DNA of 64,000 nt from Elgaria multicarinata webbii (GCF_023053635.1 NC_086180.1:31672947-31736946); one strand, 5' to 3'; shown: positions 14,401 through 27,279, numbered from the stretch's first letter. Made by a program: numbers and translations. The notes: generated by a model not told the origin, from the letters alone.

Positions 14401-14609
14401 CCAATATAGATAGTGATATATTAAAGTGTTTATAGTTCCCAGTTGTACCTGTAATCTATTATAACAATTTTCTTTGTGAATGTCTGCCCAACTATTTAAA
14501 AACAAACACACACAGTGAAAGTGCTGATACAACCTTCCTTTTCTGATGTAGTCTACACTGATCAGCTTCTGTGTAAGGATTTCTTATTCCTTTATAGATC
14601 ATAGTAGTA
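8450..14609. other. Intergenic DNA right of FAM241A
   Basis: AT-rich and, apart from the MITE at 12760-12892 and a short TG run near 10681, I recognise no gene, RNA or mobile element. Part of it (to 11141) could be long FAM241A 3' UTR. ORFs of 60-90 codons here have no conserved features. Confidence 0.6.
12760..12892. mobile_element. Fold-back hAT-type MITE (CAGGGGTGAGCAAC type)
   Basis: Inverted arms: left GGGCAATTTGTGGCC..CCAGATGTTTTG, right GGGCCACAAGTTGCTCACCC with terminal CCCTG. A further isolated copy of the terminal block (GGGGTGAGCAACTTGTG) lies just outside at 12899-12915. Confidence 0.7.
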
Positions 14610-14620
14610 GTATTATTATT

Positions 14621-14664
<44 letters not shown>

Positions 14665-16730
14665 TATAGCACCATCAGTGTACATGGTGCTGTACAGAGT
14701 AAAACAGTAAATAGCAAGACCCTGCCGCATAGGCTTACAATCTAATAAAATCATAGTAAAACAATAAGGAGGGGAAGAGAATGCAAACAGGTACAGGGTA
14801 GGGTAAGCAGGCACAGGGTAGGGTAAAACTAACAGTAGAAAGTAACAGTAGAAGTCTGCACAACATCAAGTTTTAACAGCTTTAGTAAAAAGAAAAGTTT
14901 TTAGTTGAGCTTTAAAAGCTGCGGTTGAACTTGTAGTTCTCAAATGTTCTGGAAGAGCGTTCCAGGCGTAAGGGGCAGCAGAAGAGAATGGACGAAGCCG
15001 AGCAAGGGAAGTAGAGGCCCTTGGGCAGGCGAGAAACATGGCATCAGAGGAGCGAAGAGCACGAGCGGGGCAATAGTGTGAGAGGAGAGAGGAGAGATAG
15101 GAAGGAGCTAGACCGTGAAAAGCTTTGAAGGTTAACAGGAGAAGTTTATAGTGGATTCTGAAGTGAATTGGAAGCCAATGAAGTGTGTTCAGAAGCAGAG
15201 TAACATGGTCGGAGCGGCGAGCCAAGAAGATGATCTTTGCGGCAGAAACCAACGGACTGATGTGAGAAGAAGGAAGGCCAGAGAGAAGAAGGTTGCAGTA
15301 GTCCAACCGAGAAACAACCAGTGCATGAACAAGCATTTTGGCAGAAGAGACAGACAAAAATGATCGAATCCTGGCAATATTATACAGGAAAAATCGACAA
15401 GATTTAGCTACTGCCTCAATATGAGGAATAAAGGAGAGCGAGGAGTCGAATATAAAGCCAAGGCTACGAGCTTCCTTGACCGGAGTAAGCGTAACATCAT
15501 TGACAGTAAGAGAGAATGAGAGATGAGGAGAAGGTTTAGGAGGAAAAACAAGCAATTCAGTCTTTGCCATGTTAAGTTTCAAGCGACGATGAAGCAGCCA
15601 AGCTGAGATATCTGAAAGACATGCCGAGATACGATTGTGAACATCAGGAGAAAGTTCCGGAGATGACAGATATAGTTGTGTATCATCGGCGTACAGATGA
15701 TATTGGAGGCCATGAGATTGAATAAGCTTGCCCAAGGGCAACATGTATAAGGAAAACAACAACGGGCCAAGCACTGAGCCTTGCGGAACCCCTACTGAAA
15801 GGGGAAAGGAGGAAGATGAGCTGCCATTAGTCAACACGCTGAAAGAGCGACCCGCTAGATAGGAGGCAAACCAGTTATAGACAGAGCCACAAAATCCAAG
15901 GTCATGAAGGGAATCTAAGAGAAGATCATGATCAACCGTGTCAAAGGCTGCAGTTAGATCAAGGAGAATAAGAACGGAATAATGGCCTTTAGACTTGGCA
16001 GTAAGGAGATCATTGGTGATCTTAGTAAGGGCTGTTTCGGTGGAATGCAGAGGACGGAATCCAGATTGAAATGGATCCAAAGCAGAGTTACTAGAAAGAA
16101 AGTCAAGACAGCGAGAGTAGACCGCACGCTCCAGGATCTTTGAAACAAACGGCAACAAAGAGACAGGTCGGTAGTTAGACAGAGATAGCCTATCAAGAGT
16201 AGGTTTCTTGAGAATGGGAGAGACTGTAGCATGTTTAAAAGCAGAAGGAAATGAACCAGAGGACAGAAAAAGATTAATAATATGTAGCAAGGAAGGGAGG
16301 ATAGCAAGAATAAGATTAATAAAGACTCGAGAAGGAATCGGATCACGAGAACAAGTGGAAAGCTTCGAAGAGCGCAGTATTGTAGACAGTTCATCCGCAG
16401 AGACCGAAGGAAACGCAGAGAAATTTGCAGGAGGAGCTGACAGATGAGGAACAGGAACTGGAAGAGGAGCAGAGCTGGCCAGATCAGAGCGGATAGTTTA
16501 GATTTTAGCATTGAAAAAAGAGGCAAAGTTATTAGCAGACAGAGAGGCGGGGAGAGATGGCGGATTAGGCTTCAGAAGAGAATTGAAGGACGCAAAGAGC
16601 CGCTGAGGATGCCTAGCATTTGACTGGATCAGCGTTGAGTAGTACTGCTGTTTGGCCAGTGAGATGGCAGAAGAGAAAGAGGAGAGTACAAATTTGTAAT
16701 GGACAAAGTCTGCCCGGTCCCTGGTCTCCT
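14610..16730 (-). mobile_element. L2-clade LINE copy C with nearly intact reverse transcriptase
   Basis: A non-LTR retrotransposon fragment of about 2.1 kb. The tail at left is (ATT)n(ATTT)n at 14610-14668. On the minus strand the frame is open from 16497 to the stop at 14866, about 543 codons. Reverse transcriptase landmarks, numbered from the leucine codon (TTG) at 16290: [19 protein letters not shown] (39-57), motif [13 protein letters not shown] (110-121), [12 protein letters not shown] (167-178), YADD (200-203, genomic 15682-15693), then the C-terminal domain ending AQLKTFLF. The same frame continues upstream past one in-frame TAA (16498-16500) to RADFVHYKFVLSS near 16700, so only the endonuclease and 5' end are missing. 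The ORF does not start at 16290; it is simply open there. Confidence 0.93.
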
Positions 16731-17479
16731 CATTTCACTCTTCACTGTTGTGAAATCCCTGGCTCTTATCTTCTGCTTCTTCCTCCTGAGCACCCCTGTA
16801 CCTAATGTAACTGGGGCCTACCTCACACATACAGCCAGGGCCAAATTAAGGTGGTTGGAGTCCCTAGAGCAGTTCCAGAACAGCACCAAATGAACATGAA
16901 ATTTAAAACAAAAACAAACAAAAAAATAGGAAGTAACATTTGTAGAACCTTTCCTTACCTTAGAAATTATCCTTGCTTGCTTTCACTGAGGTAATGTCAC
17001 TGAGTAAATAATCAAGCGCCTATCTCCCATGCTTGTCAACTTAATATATCTTACTGACAGGCACCTAAGCAGTGCTGCCGTGGGTGATCTTAGGGCTCAG
17101 GCAGGTTGATAAATAAATAACCTATCTCACAGCATTGTTGCACTTTAATCACAAATAAAATAAAAAGCATAGCAAAACCATTGCAGTTCAGGTGGAAGTA
17201 AATCTATTTCTGAACTCTGCTACTTCAAACAGAAAGTGGAGGCTCACGTGATGGGGGGGGGGGAACTGCCCACAGAAAACTAGATGTTAGCAAGTTTTCT
17301 AGCCTAGCTTTCCCCCTGATACTTCGTTTTTATTAAGTAAGAATATATTTTATTTAGTAATGTGTGGAAGAGCATCCAATTATGGGAGCTTACTGCCACA
17401 GGTTTACCTCCTCTGCTGTCCATGAGAAATGCATTTTGGTTTTAAAAATTATTCATTGTATGGAGAAAGTGAATAGAGG

Positions 17480-17689
17480 CAGTCGAGGCTGGTAACTCCG
17501 ATTTCAGAGGAGGGGGAGCTTTGATCCCTTTCTGTGTTTTCATCAGAACCAGCCAGAACTCTAAAGGAGATATCTAAGGTGCTGGACCTATTTTGGGGCC
17601 CTGTTTCAGCACCTTGGATAGCTCCTTTAGAGTTCTGGCTGGCTCTGCCCTCCCTCCACTGCTGAAATCAGAGCTACCAGCCTCCACTG
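17480..17689. mobile_element. hAT-type MITE with long terminal inverted repeats
   Basis: Left end CAGTCGAGGCTGGTAACTCC mirrors right end GAGCTACCAGCCTCCACTG; inner arms AGCCAGAACTCTAAAGGAG and CTCCTTTAGAGTTCTGGCT are near-perfect complements. Flanks AATAGAGG and GACAGAGG match at 6 of 8 bases, an imperfect 8-bp target duplication as in hAT. Confidence 0.8.
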
Positions 17690-17965
17690 GACAGAGGTAC
17701 ATATTTCATCATTCTAGAATATGGAACAGGCAGGAAATTCAAGCAATTCTCGAATTACAGGAGGGCTGAGGATGCTTACCTCTCTTATCCTTTGTGTCAG
17801 CTTCCGTAGCTACTTTGCTTAGAAGCCTGTGGGAACTATGATATGATTACAGTTGGGAGGAGTCTGGTAATAGTGGTTGTTAATTTAATTATGTGTACAC
17901 ACACACACACACAGTTTTTCTCCCATAATTCAAGCACTAGATCCAAGACAGACCAAATCAAGTAC

Positions 17966-18029
17966 TGCGGCAGGGTCTTGCTATTTACTGTGTAATCTGT
18001 ACAGCACCATGTACATTGATGGTGCTATA

Positions 18030-18080
<51 letters not shown>

Positions 18081-18090
18081 TAATAATAAT
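17966..18090 (+). mobile_element. L2 LINE tail-only copy D
   Basis: Only the last 50-60 bases of the L2 3' end (GGCAGGGTCTTGCTATTTAC, then TACATTGATGGTGCTATAT) with a long (AAAT)n(AAT)n tail. It is opposite in orientation to the other four copies and lies against a CR1-like fragment. Confidence 0.85.
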
Positions 18091-18150
18091 TCTTCACACA
18101 ATATATAATTGATCACCTATGGAATGTGCTGCCACTAGCTTTGGCACAGG
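18091..18150 (+). mobile_element. CR1-like LINE fragment
   Basis: TCTTCACACAATA followed by CTATGGAATGTGCTGCCAC, a block found upstream of the 3' end in the longer CR1-like copies. It is cut off by the L2 tail on the left and a MITE on the right. Confidence 0.55.
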
Positions 18151-18282
18151 CTTTCCCCAACCTGGCGCCCTCTATATTCTTTGGACTGCAAGTCCCACCA
18201 TTCCTGATAATTGGCCATGCTAGCTGGGGCTGATGGGAGCTGAAGTCCAAAACATCTGGAGGGCACCAGATTGGGAAAGGCA
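18151..18282. mobile_element. Fold-back hAT-type MITE (TTTCCCCAACCTGG type)
   Basis: Left arm CTTTCCCCAACCTGGCGCCC, right arm GAGGGCACCAGATTGGGAAA, with centre GCCATGCTAGCTGGGGCTGA. It is a near-palindrome expected to fold into one hairpin. Confidence 0.8.
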
Positions 18283-18605
18283 GAATTGACAGTAGATGCT
18301 AGCTTTGAAAGGAAATTACAGGGAAAGCTTTCTTATCAGCAACTATTAATCATTAATCTATATGGAATATATAGGTTAAGAGGCAACATGCCACAGAAAA
18401 CAAGTTTGGGGACGAGGGGCAGGCAGCAACGAGAGAGGCCTATTGCCGTCATGTTCTGCTTGCAGACTTCCCAGAGGCATCTGCTTGGCCACTGTGGGGA
18501 GCAGGGTGCTGATCGTCTTGAATTTTGGTCAGACCTTGCTGATCTCTTTTTATGGTTCAAGACATTTTCTCCTTCTTTCATAATCCTAGTCATCCCATGA
18601 AGCTG

Positions 18606-18882
18606 ATTCCAGACAGACAAGAGGAAACACTACTTCACACAGTGCTTTAAAAGGGGTTTAGACAAATTCTTTGTAGTTAAGGCTATTGATGGCTATTAGT
18701 CCTGATGCCTCCAGTAACAGAGGCAATATGCCTATGTATACCAGTTACTGGGGAACATGGATGGGACGATGCTGTTCCACTCATGTCCTGCTTGTGGCTT
18801 TCCCATGGGCAGGTGGTTGGCCACAGAATGCTGGATTAGATGGATCCTTGGTCTGATCCAGTATGGCTCTTCTTATGTTCTT
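18606..18882 (+). mobile_element. CR1-like LINE 3' region
   Basis: AAAAGGGGTTTAGACAAATT, CCAGTTACTGGGGAACATGG, TGTCCTGCTTGTGG, TGGTTGGCCACAGAATGCTG, TCTGATCCAGTATGGCTCTT then TTATGTTCTT. Same order as at 3628-3950. Confidence 0.75.
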
Positions 18883-21800
18883 AAATGGTTATGGAGGATG
18901 GGATAGGCAGCAGCAAGACAATGGCATGCTTGCCTTAAGCTGTCATTTTCTTGATCTGCCTACAAACTATATCTGTTTTAATTATTACATTTATATCTGA
19001 CTTATTCTGCAGCCTCTGTTTTTCTGTCACATTTGAAGCTCCTTCTTCCTCCAAGAAACATCTGCAGCTTACTCATCCAATTTTATCCTCACAGTTAGGG
19101 TTGCTAACTTCTGAGTTGGAACCACTGTTGTCCTTTTAACAGTGGTTTGATCTGTCACAATCGTATTTAACTCTGTGCCTCAGGAAGCTTTACCTATTCA
19201 TTTTGCACAGAAACAGGCCAGTCTGTTGGGTTTTTCTCCCTGGCCAATCCTACTCACAGCACTCTCAGACAGGTTAGGCTGAGAGGCAAGAACAACTTAC
19301 CCATGGCTAGGTCATGAACCTCATGACTAAGAAGGGATTTGAAAACATGACTCTTCAATCCAAGTCCAACATTTCACAACGGGTGAAATATAATTCTTCA
19401 CTCGAGCTTGCATGTACTGCAGTACATTAATATTTTTAGAAAACCTTGCACTACAATTATGGTTGTAGTGTTAATGTTCAAGTTAATTACCACAATGAGA
19501 ATTCCCCTGAATAAGAAGATATCTATTAACTAAATCTTCCACATATCTATTATGTGGAAAAGTGGAATGGATGGTGAAACGTTTGTGTATCTTAACATTA
19601 ACTCTTGGAATCATTGGTTCAATTTGGGGACATTTTGGGGTGTACCATTTCAAGACAGATTATTCATTTGTGGGGCAGCAGAACTGGAGGATTTGCTTCC
19701 CCACATTTTTGAATGCCAGCTCTTCTGATATTAGAGAACAATATAGGGCCTTCATGAAAGAAAATACTGGAATGTGAAAGAAAATTTAAGCCTTTTACTA
19801 CAAGGAACTAACCAGTACATAGCATGGCGAGCAGCTTCCTTTGCAGTAAAGGCTCCCAGACTTAGAAAAAGATTTCTGGAATCCATCTCAGTTAACTGTA
19901 GTGAGGATTCTGAGCTCTGAGGACATAAACTCATTTACTGCCTCAATTTTTTATTTTTATTGGTTTTAGAATACTTTAAACTGATTCTTGGTTTTGTTTC
20001 AGTAAAGCTTAAATACTAAATTCAGTGTTATGGATACTTTTATGTGGCGTTTTGAATGCATTTCATTTTGTTTTATTTTGATATGGACTGTGGTCCCACA
20101 TATACATTGTGTGGGATTTTAAACATATTTTATTTTGCTCTCTTTTGATGTGGTCCTTGGACTAATCCAATAAATTCTGTTCACTCTAGTTATATAATGA
20201 GTGCCAATGGATGAAAGAGAAACAACTATCTAAGCAGTTCAGTGGCTAATCCCCTCTTGCCCCCATTTCATGGCCGTTGTGGTCTTGAGGCAAGTAAGAT
20301 ATGTGAGTAACACTACTGATTGCTTAATGGCATTTCTGTACTCTTAGACTGGTGTATAACTTACCAGTTCCCCAATACCAAAGGCTGGTTTGAAGTTCTG
20401 CAGACATATGCCCAAATGCCTTATCCACTTCATGAAGGGTCTTGACCTACTTTCCTAACACTCTTGAGGCACACATTCTAGTCACACACATGGAGGCCAT
20501 CTTATAAGTTTTACAGAAAAACAAGATTTAAGCAAATGTGGTTTCTAGCAGCAGTAAGCATGAGGGGATTAAATAATTTCTTCCACTAACTCTGGCCAAA
20601 GAATATTTCCTTCAGCCAGGCTTTAAATTCTCCATCCAACATGCACTGTCTGACTGGGTGGTCTGGTGATCTATGCATGTCCCAATCTGCTTTGACTCTG
20701 AGAAGAAGGGCTTCATCACACATAATTTTCCCCCTGCTTTGCCTCCGTATTTTTTACCTCTGATGCATAAGCTTGTCAAACTTATGGTCCCTTTCACCTG
20801 AATATCTTGTTTGCTCTTCCACTTCACCCCACCCCTTCTCATTCTCCTTCCAGTTCATTGGTGCTCCTCCCCCTCCCCACTTTAACAGGACATATACAAC
20901 AGATCCTGTCAGATGAGTACTTCAAACCACCTTTCTACCCGGCAAAATTGGAATGACCCTTTAGTGTGGTTCTTTGGGGGCATCAAGAGAGTACAATCTT
21001 GTCTCTGCAGAGATTTGGGTGTTGTATGATTTTTAAAAAACGATTTCAAGCCTGGGATGCAAGGTTTGGTTTTTATATTGAGGCTTGGAGCTGATTGCTG
21101 AGAGAGATCACTTTTCCCTGCCAGGACCTGATGCAATGCATTCAAGCCAACACCAAGACTCTTGTCACAGCACATGCCCCCAACAAAGGAAAACGTGAGA
21201 GTGCAGCACTACATGGAAGCTTAAGGGCACATTAAACACACTTTGGGAAAATAATCCAGGCTTTAGGCGTTCTAGGAAAAGATGGGGAAAGCTAGGGAAG
21301 AGGTGGGGTGTCAACGGGACAGGCACGGCATCATGTGGGTACCATGCTGCAAATCCGCACACCAAGCATGGCAAGAGTGCACTAAATCACTGGTGTGATG
21401 GAGCCCAAAGAATCCCCATTCCTTGGTACTGAAGCTTCAAGCTCAAAGACTCACTTATGGGGTGACTCCCTGTTTGGAAAGCTAACACATCACAATGGAT
21501 GTATGACTAAAACTGGGGTAGCATTCATGCTTAATTTCAAACATGAGGAGTGTCCAAGCTAAAGCATGCTTGGAAAGTATATTCTCTGACCTGGAAGCAC
21601 CCCCACCACACATATATCCAGATATACCAATGGTGAAGCAAAATCTGTTTGTTATCATAGCATAATGTGGCTTTTGCCTTCGTACTGAAATGATGCTGAA
21701 AATTGTTCTGCCTTGCAGTGTGGCCATACAAAACATATCCATAATTTGTTTTTGTTTCCATACATTCAGAATGATGCTCTGAAAGAATGCCAATAGATTT

Positions 21801-24220
21801 TCAGAAGCTGGCAGGTACATATAACTGGTGGGTGTTATCAAAGCCCACCACAAACAGTTGCCATAGCAAATTCTTCTGTGGCTTTGTGGTAAACAAGCAA
21901 ACAGTCCTGTTTCCCCCACACTGTGTGAGCAACTCCCTTTCTTCTTTAATTCTTCCGGCATGTACGGTGTGAGGGGCAATACGATTAAGAGGAAGTTTAA
22001 AGAAGAGCTCACCAAACTGAAACAGTTTTATCTGCATTTATCTTTAAAACATTGACTTGTAAAATTGGACCCAGAACTCAATTCTCTTACGCTTTCTCAG
22101 TTTGAAACACAAAGCTGTTTGTGTTTTGCCCATTGAAGCGATGAGGTCAAAAGTCCCTTGCATTAGCTTTCCTGTAAAATGCATTAGAGCGTCCCCGTGG
22201 AAAATCAAAACTCTTATAGACTTAAGGTTTATAATGCTTCTAGTGGAATCTAAGCCCAGCAATTAGGATCGTTATCTCTGTACAGTTCTGTTTCTTTGGT
22301 TTCATTATAAGCTGAGGTTAGCTGAACAATTCTTGTATGACACATTATAGATTTACAGTATTTCACTTACTACTGTGAAATCAACCAACCAACCAACAAA
22401 CTTTGATATGGTTATTTTTTTCACTATGGAGGAGTCCAGAAAACTTCAGCTATTGGGCAGTATTGAAAGAAAGAAAGAAATGAAATTTAAAACCTTAATA
22501 GTGCCTTCTGATAAAGAACTCAAAAACACGATAACCAACGGTGGATTAAATAGTCAATGGTTGGTTATTGTGTTGTCTGTCGGGACTTTTTCACACTACT
22601 GTTGGTTATTTGGCCAAAACGCTGTGCAGAGTTGATTATTTGAACTACTGTTGGTTATCATTTCGTGTGTCGGGCACTGTCCACTATTTCATTGCACACC
22701 ATTGCTTATTTTCAGCAACTACAGAGTCCTCTGGCAAGAGTGACCAAAGCAGCAACTGCTGCTCTAGTCCAGCCGGAAGAACTCGCAGAGGCTGTTGGGA
22801 TACCAGTGGGAGGACTGGGGGTGGGGAGAGGGCAGGGGATGTATCAAAAGCTTGTCTCTTTTGTGTCTACATCTGATGCAGTCACCATGCTGAAGCTAAG
22901 CAGGTCTGGTTCTGATTAGAACCTGGATGAGTCTGGTTAAAGCAGATATAGGCAACACGTAGGCCATGTGTGATCCCCTCATGGCCAGGGTGGTGGATTT
23001 TGGGGGGGTGGGGTACCCTGCTGCTGAATTTCCTGTGGTGGTGGTGGCCCCCCAAAGCAGCTATTTTTTTCAAGAAAGCAAGGTGCAAAACCTCCCAGAA
23101 GCACAATTATGCTTGTAAACAAAGTATGTGTTCCCCTTGCATCTTGTTTTCTTTTTAAAAAATTGCCCCTTTTGGGGGAAGGCTGCTGCTGTGGCAACAG
23201 CAATTTGGGTGGTGACAGGTTGCAGCTCCTGGTATGTGTGTTTCCCCCCCACCCTGTCAAGTACCAGAAGTTTCCCACCCCAAGTTAGAGCCTGGGAAGC
23301 CCCATGTACGCCATCTTATGTTTCAGAATGGAAGAAAGATGAGATATATAAAGAAAAAATATTCTGCAAATGACACCTGTTTGGCAAGATCCAGACTGCC
23401 CAACTGATATTTGCACAGAATGTCCTCAGCTGGTTTCAACAGTCCATTGTTTCAGAGGAATGTCTGAGCTGAGGGAGGTCAAACAAGTCGCTTGGAGCAA
23501 TGCTGGAGCAAGGGACACTTCATTAATTTAGTGTCATTTTGCTTAATCGCAAGGAATTGTATTCTGAGGGCTTTAAGTACTCGATTGCTTTGAATTTTAA
23601 ATTTACTTGCCATTTTGTTTTTCTTGTTTATTCTTTTAAAATGTGCCTGTGATCTCTGGTTCACTGGCATTTCAAAACAGCAGATATATGGTGAAACAAT
23701 ATTTAATACATACCAGGCTTCTATGTGCATTTATTATTGGGTAAAAAAATATCCTCTGACGTGAGTTTTCTTCACTCATCTGATCTTGGCCAAATGAGTG
23801 AAGAAAGACCTACTGAGGAAGCTTGTGTACCACACCTTAGTAAGTTCTTGGATAACAATTCAGTACAGTTGTTTCAGGGGGGCCTTTCTGTGTTTTACAG
23901 AAAATTTAGATGTTTAGGTTGGTATAAGAAAATCTTGATTATCCCACAGTGTTATGGGATTCTTCTTACTGAAAACTCTGTAAATGGGGTTGGCCATTTC
24001 AGGTTTCATACAGGTACTGGTGAAATACATATAGGAATCTTGAAATGGATGTGTGTCAGTCCTACAAGAAGCCTAGATAGTACCATTATCTGATCTCCTT
24101 GTGCAATTTATTTGTTTTATATTTTCATTCAGCTTTTCAGGAGCCCCGGAAGAGGTTCACAGCTCTTATTCCTAAAGCCTGACAGCTTAAATAATATCTT
24201 CATCTACTCTCTAAAGTAGC
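18883..24220. other. Intergenic DNA, no gene seen
   Basis: Mixed AT-rich sequence with one weak MITE-like repeat (22526-22720) and a G/T-rich stretch at 22980-23060. ORFs up to 177 codons (minus strand 21482-22015) lack homology I can name and have no splice or promoter context. Confidence 0.55.
22526..22720. repeat. MITE-like repeat, unassigned
   Basis: Carries ATTGTGTTGTCTGTCGGG and ATTTCGTGTGTCGGGCAC, with TGTTGGTTAT recurring; it resembles the fragment at 2329-2545. Ends are not resolved. Confidence 0.35.
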
Positions 24221-24351
24221 ATTCCCTCACCAAGTGCCATCCAAATGTTTTGCACTACAACTCTCATCCCCAGCCAGCATGACCAATGGTCAAGAATAAT
24301 GATGGGAATTGTAATCCAAAACATCTGGAGGGGGGGCAATACTGCTCTAAA
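24221..24351. mobile_element. Fold-back hAT-type MITE
   Basis: Left arm CAAATGTTTTGCACTACAAC with CCCCAGCCAGCATGACCAAT, right arm ATGGGAATTGTAATCCAAAA then CATCTGGAGG. Confidence 0.75.
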
Positions 24352-24437
24352 GACTAGATTAATCCCAGCCTGGTGGATCTCACAGGGAACAGCATTCCAC
24401 AATGAAGAAAGCACAATAGAAAACCTCCTAGCTCTAG

Positions 24438-24540
24438 TGCAGGGGTCAGTACCTACAGTCTTAGGGCCACATCCAGCCCTCAGCATAATTTCAAAAGCCT
24501 GTGTGTGTGGTAAATTCAAACCTCTGGCAAGAGTAATCAA
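24438..24540. mobile_element. hAT (Charlie-like) terminal fragment
   Basis: Starts CAGGGGTCAGTACCTACAG followed by GGGCCACATCCAGCCCT, the usual form of a Charlie-type hAT end. No opposite end was found. Confidence 0.5.
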
Positions 24541-25255
24541 TCTTTTCCCTGGAAGCCTGTTGTATGGGAAGAGGGAGAAAGGGGGTGACCAAGAGCCTTT
24601 GTAGTGGAACAGTTATTGTATACTCATGATTCCACACTCACAGTAGTTTGCAGGTGCTTTACATGATGCTGCCATCCTTTAAGGGTGTGTGTGTCTTTCT
24701 TTGTATCCATTTTAGTGTTGTTGTTGTTTCCTAACAAGGAATATCTAGTATATCCATGAACGGCAGCATGAAACCCTCATGTATTTGCACAATTCCACTA
24801 TGCCACAGTGCCAGCTAGTGGTTGTGTAATGGAACATGCAGAGCAGATATACAGGGCAGTTTCCAATGGTGAATGTCCACAAATGACCAACCCCCACCAA
24901 TTTTGTTGCACAAGCATAAGGAGGTTCCGCCAATCTGCCCCATTTCCTCTTGTTTCAGGACTTGATCCCAGAAGCATTCAACCTAAGTTGTGCAAGTGGT
25001 GGCCCCCACTTGTTCAATGGAATTGGCAGGGCTGGCCATTTAAGGAACAGAAGCAATGGTAGGTGATCTATTGGATACTGCCTCCAGACCACGTGAGCTA
25101 AAGATGTAAGGAGGTGTCACCTGAAATAGTCCAAGTCCAGAATATTTAGAACATCCTAGTTCTGAGTGTAGGTGGACTACAAATATCTTGCCAATTCTTA
25201 ATTTTTTTTCCATATTCATTTCTTCAGTAGAATTTGGAAGCACCATAGACCAGCA

Positions 25256-25257
<2 letters not shown>

Positions 25258-25299
<42 letters not shown>

Positions 25300-25341
25300 G
25301 CATTTCTATATCTTAAATAATAATAATAATAATAATAATAG
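25258..25341. repeat. Two facing trinucleotide microsatellites
   Basis: About 14 units of ATT at 25258-25300 and about 8 units of AAT at 25316-25341, separated by 15 bases. They could pair as a hairpin. They may be tails of tiny LINE insertions, but no LINE sequence flanks them. Confidence 0.7.
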
Positions 25342-26789
25342 TGAATTAACAAGGAGGAAAGTAAGCAAAGTCACTGTAACATGGTTTCAGCCATTTGGGC
25401 TTTACTGTGACCATATTCAGACATTGATGTCCTCAGTAATTGCATAGCATCTGACACTATATGGACTTCTTTAGATTAAAGGGAAATCGTGTTCACTTAC
25501 TGAGGCACACTTTGCCTTAGGTTCAATTTTTGAAGGAAAAAAACCTTTAGGACAAAGGAACTCTGCCTATGGCCAGAGGTACTCATCCCTATGACCCTGA
25601 CTTTTGTAAATAAAAGATGAGAATGCCTAGAAATCAGGATTACCACTAAGTTGATTTCAGCGAGGAGTAACTCCCAGCAACCCCCAGCCAGCATGGATAG
25701 GATTAAAATGATTAAATACTTGTAAGGGAGTTAAGGGAATAAAAAATTTTTTATAAAACATCTGTAGCGAGACCATAACTTCCAAATGTTTAATGGCACC
25801 TATAACTTTTAAGTTCAACAGATTCCTCCCTTGGCACTTGTGATTTGTTTCCTATTTTTGGACATTGCACTTTACTTTTAGTACTTACACTAGCTTCTAT
25901 ATATCTCAGCCAATTTAGCAATACTAAGTGGATATATGCTTTTTGTTACTGCCATGTGACTTAGCTAATGTTCTTTGCAAACATTCTTCACCCTATGTAC
26001 TGTTCTGGTGCCACCCAGGGGCCAAAAGCATTTTGCAGAAAGGTCATGAGTTCCCCCCGCCCCCATTGCATGGATTATGTAAAAAGATGCAGCATAATTG
26101 TCCCTACACTGGCCTTCTCACAAGGTCTGATTCTATAGATCTGGATAATAACATTATTAAAAATGCATCAGAAGGCTGAATTAAAGTCTACTAGGTATGC
26201 TAGAAAAAAAAACTCTTGAAAAGATTGGAGGCAGAGAGTAGGAATAGATGGGCAATAGAAGGAACAGTAATTCTTACAAAAGTTCTTTATTAAGACCATT
26301 GTTTTAATCAGGGCTTTATTCATAAATAACAGAATTAAGAGTGAAATAAAGTATGGATGCCAATTTTGCAGATTACATGAAGTTATTCACATTGCTACAA
26401 TCTCTATCAGATAGCGAGTCAGTTTGCACATATATACATACATACATATTACAATTTCACTCATACTACAAAATGCATGGAAATTATAAGTTAATGCATA
26501 CACCTTTACAGCCTTACATGGCATGAAGTTAAAGACTTTGTGCAGTCTTACATATTCTCATTTACAAAGTTTCCATCATCACAGTTTGCCTCGGTCTTTC
26601 AGCCCGATACTTGGTAGGGGGGAAATACATCCAGGCAGAAATTAAAAGGCTTCACTATATATACATTTCTGCATGACACATCTGTACAACATAGTGCCCC
26701 ACCACCAAAGCAACAAGTGTAGCAAATGTCCAGGCTGCTGAATTGTGTCTGGATGTGTTGGGTGCTCATTTGTGTCATTACAATCTGTT

Positions 26790-26882
26790 GTAAGCTGCTT
26801 GATGATATTTCAATCAAAAGGTAGGGTATAGAGAGCTTTGGCTATTGGGGGTATAAAAATGTAATAAATAAATAAATAAAAA
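26790..26882 (+). repeat. LINE/SINE 3' tail, GAGAGCTTTGGCTATTGGG type
   Basis: AGAGAGCTTTGGCTATTGGG then GTATAAAAATGTAATAAATA and an (AAAT)n run. The same tail lies in the opposite orientation at 59497-59572. It is a common reptile retroposon tail; I cannot assign the family. Confidence 0.6.
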
Positions 26883-27279
26883 ATCTAGGAAGGAAGAAGT
26901 TAAGTAATTGTAGCTCAATCCAATTTTGCATAATTTTGCTGCTTCAAGCAGTCAGATGCAACTGCTCGGAACAATTTAGCTGGTTTCCATGAAGGATGTA
27001 GACAGGATGCTTGGACTTGTCAGGGCTGACAATGATCCATGCCTATCCAGCTTAGTCCCTGGGGAATTGCCTTGAGGCTCAGGGGGCTTGCTGTTGGGAG
27101 TGGTTAACTGGAGCTTTGAGGCTGGGTGTCGTTAATACGCTCTATATTTCACAGACTAAGCATTCAGAAGCAGCCCTCTGTTCTAAACCAGTGTCTGGAT
27201 GCCTGGTCCGTATTGATGGCCTTGAGTAACTCTGAAGCTTTGTAATGAGGAGCCAAGGAGATGGGTCGTTGTTCTATCC

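Noticed and set aside
16290-16526. Second 190-aa leucine- and phenylalanine-rich ORF (15954-16526, minus) as a membrane protein
   Set aside because: It is the +1 frame of the L2 reverse transcriptase gene and its hydrophobicity is a frame artefact.
21482-22015. 177-codon minus-strand ORF as a gene
   Set aside because: No recognisable family, promoter or splice structure; several overlapping ORFs of similar length occur in the same stretch.
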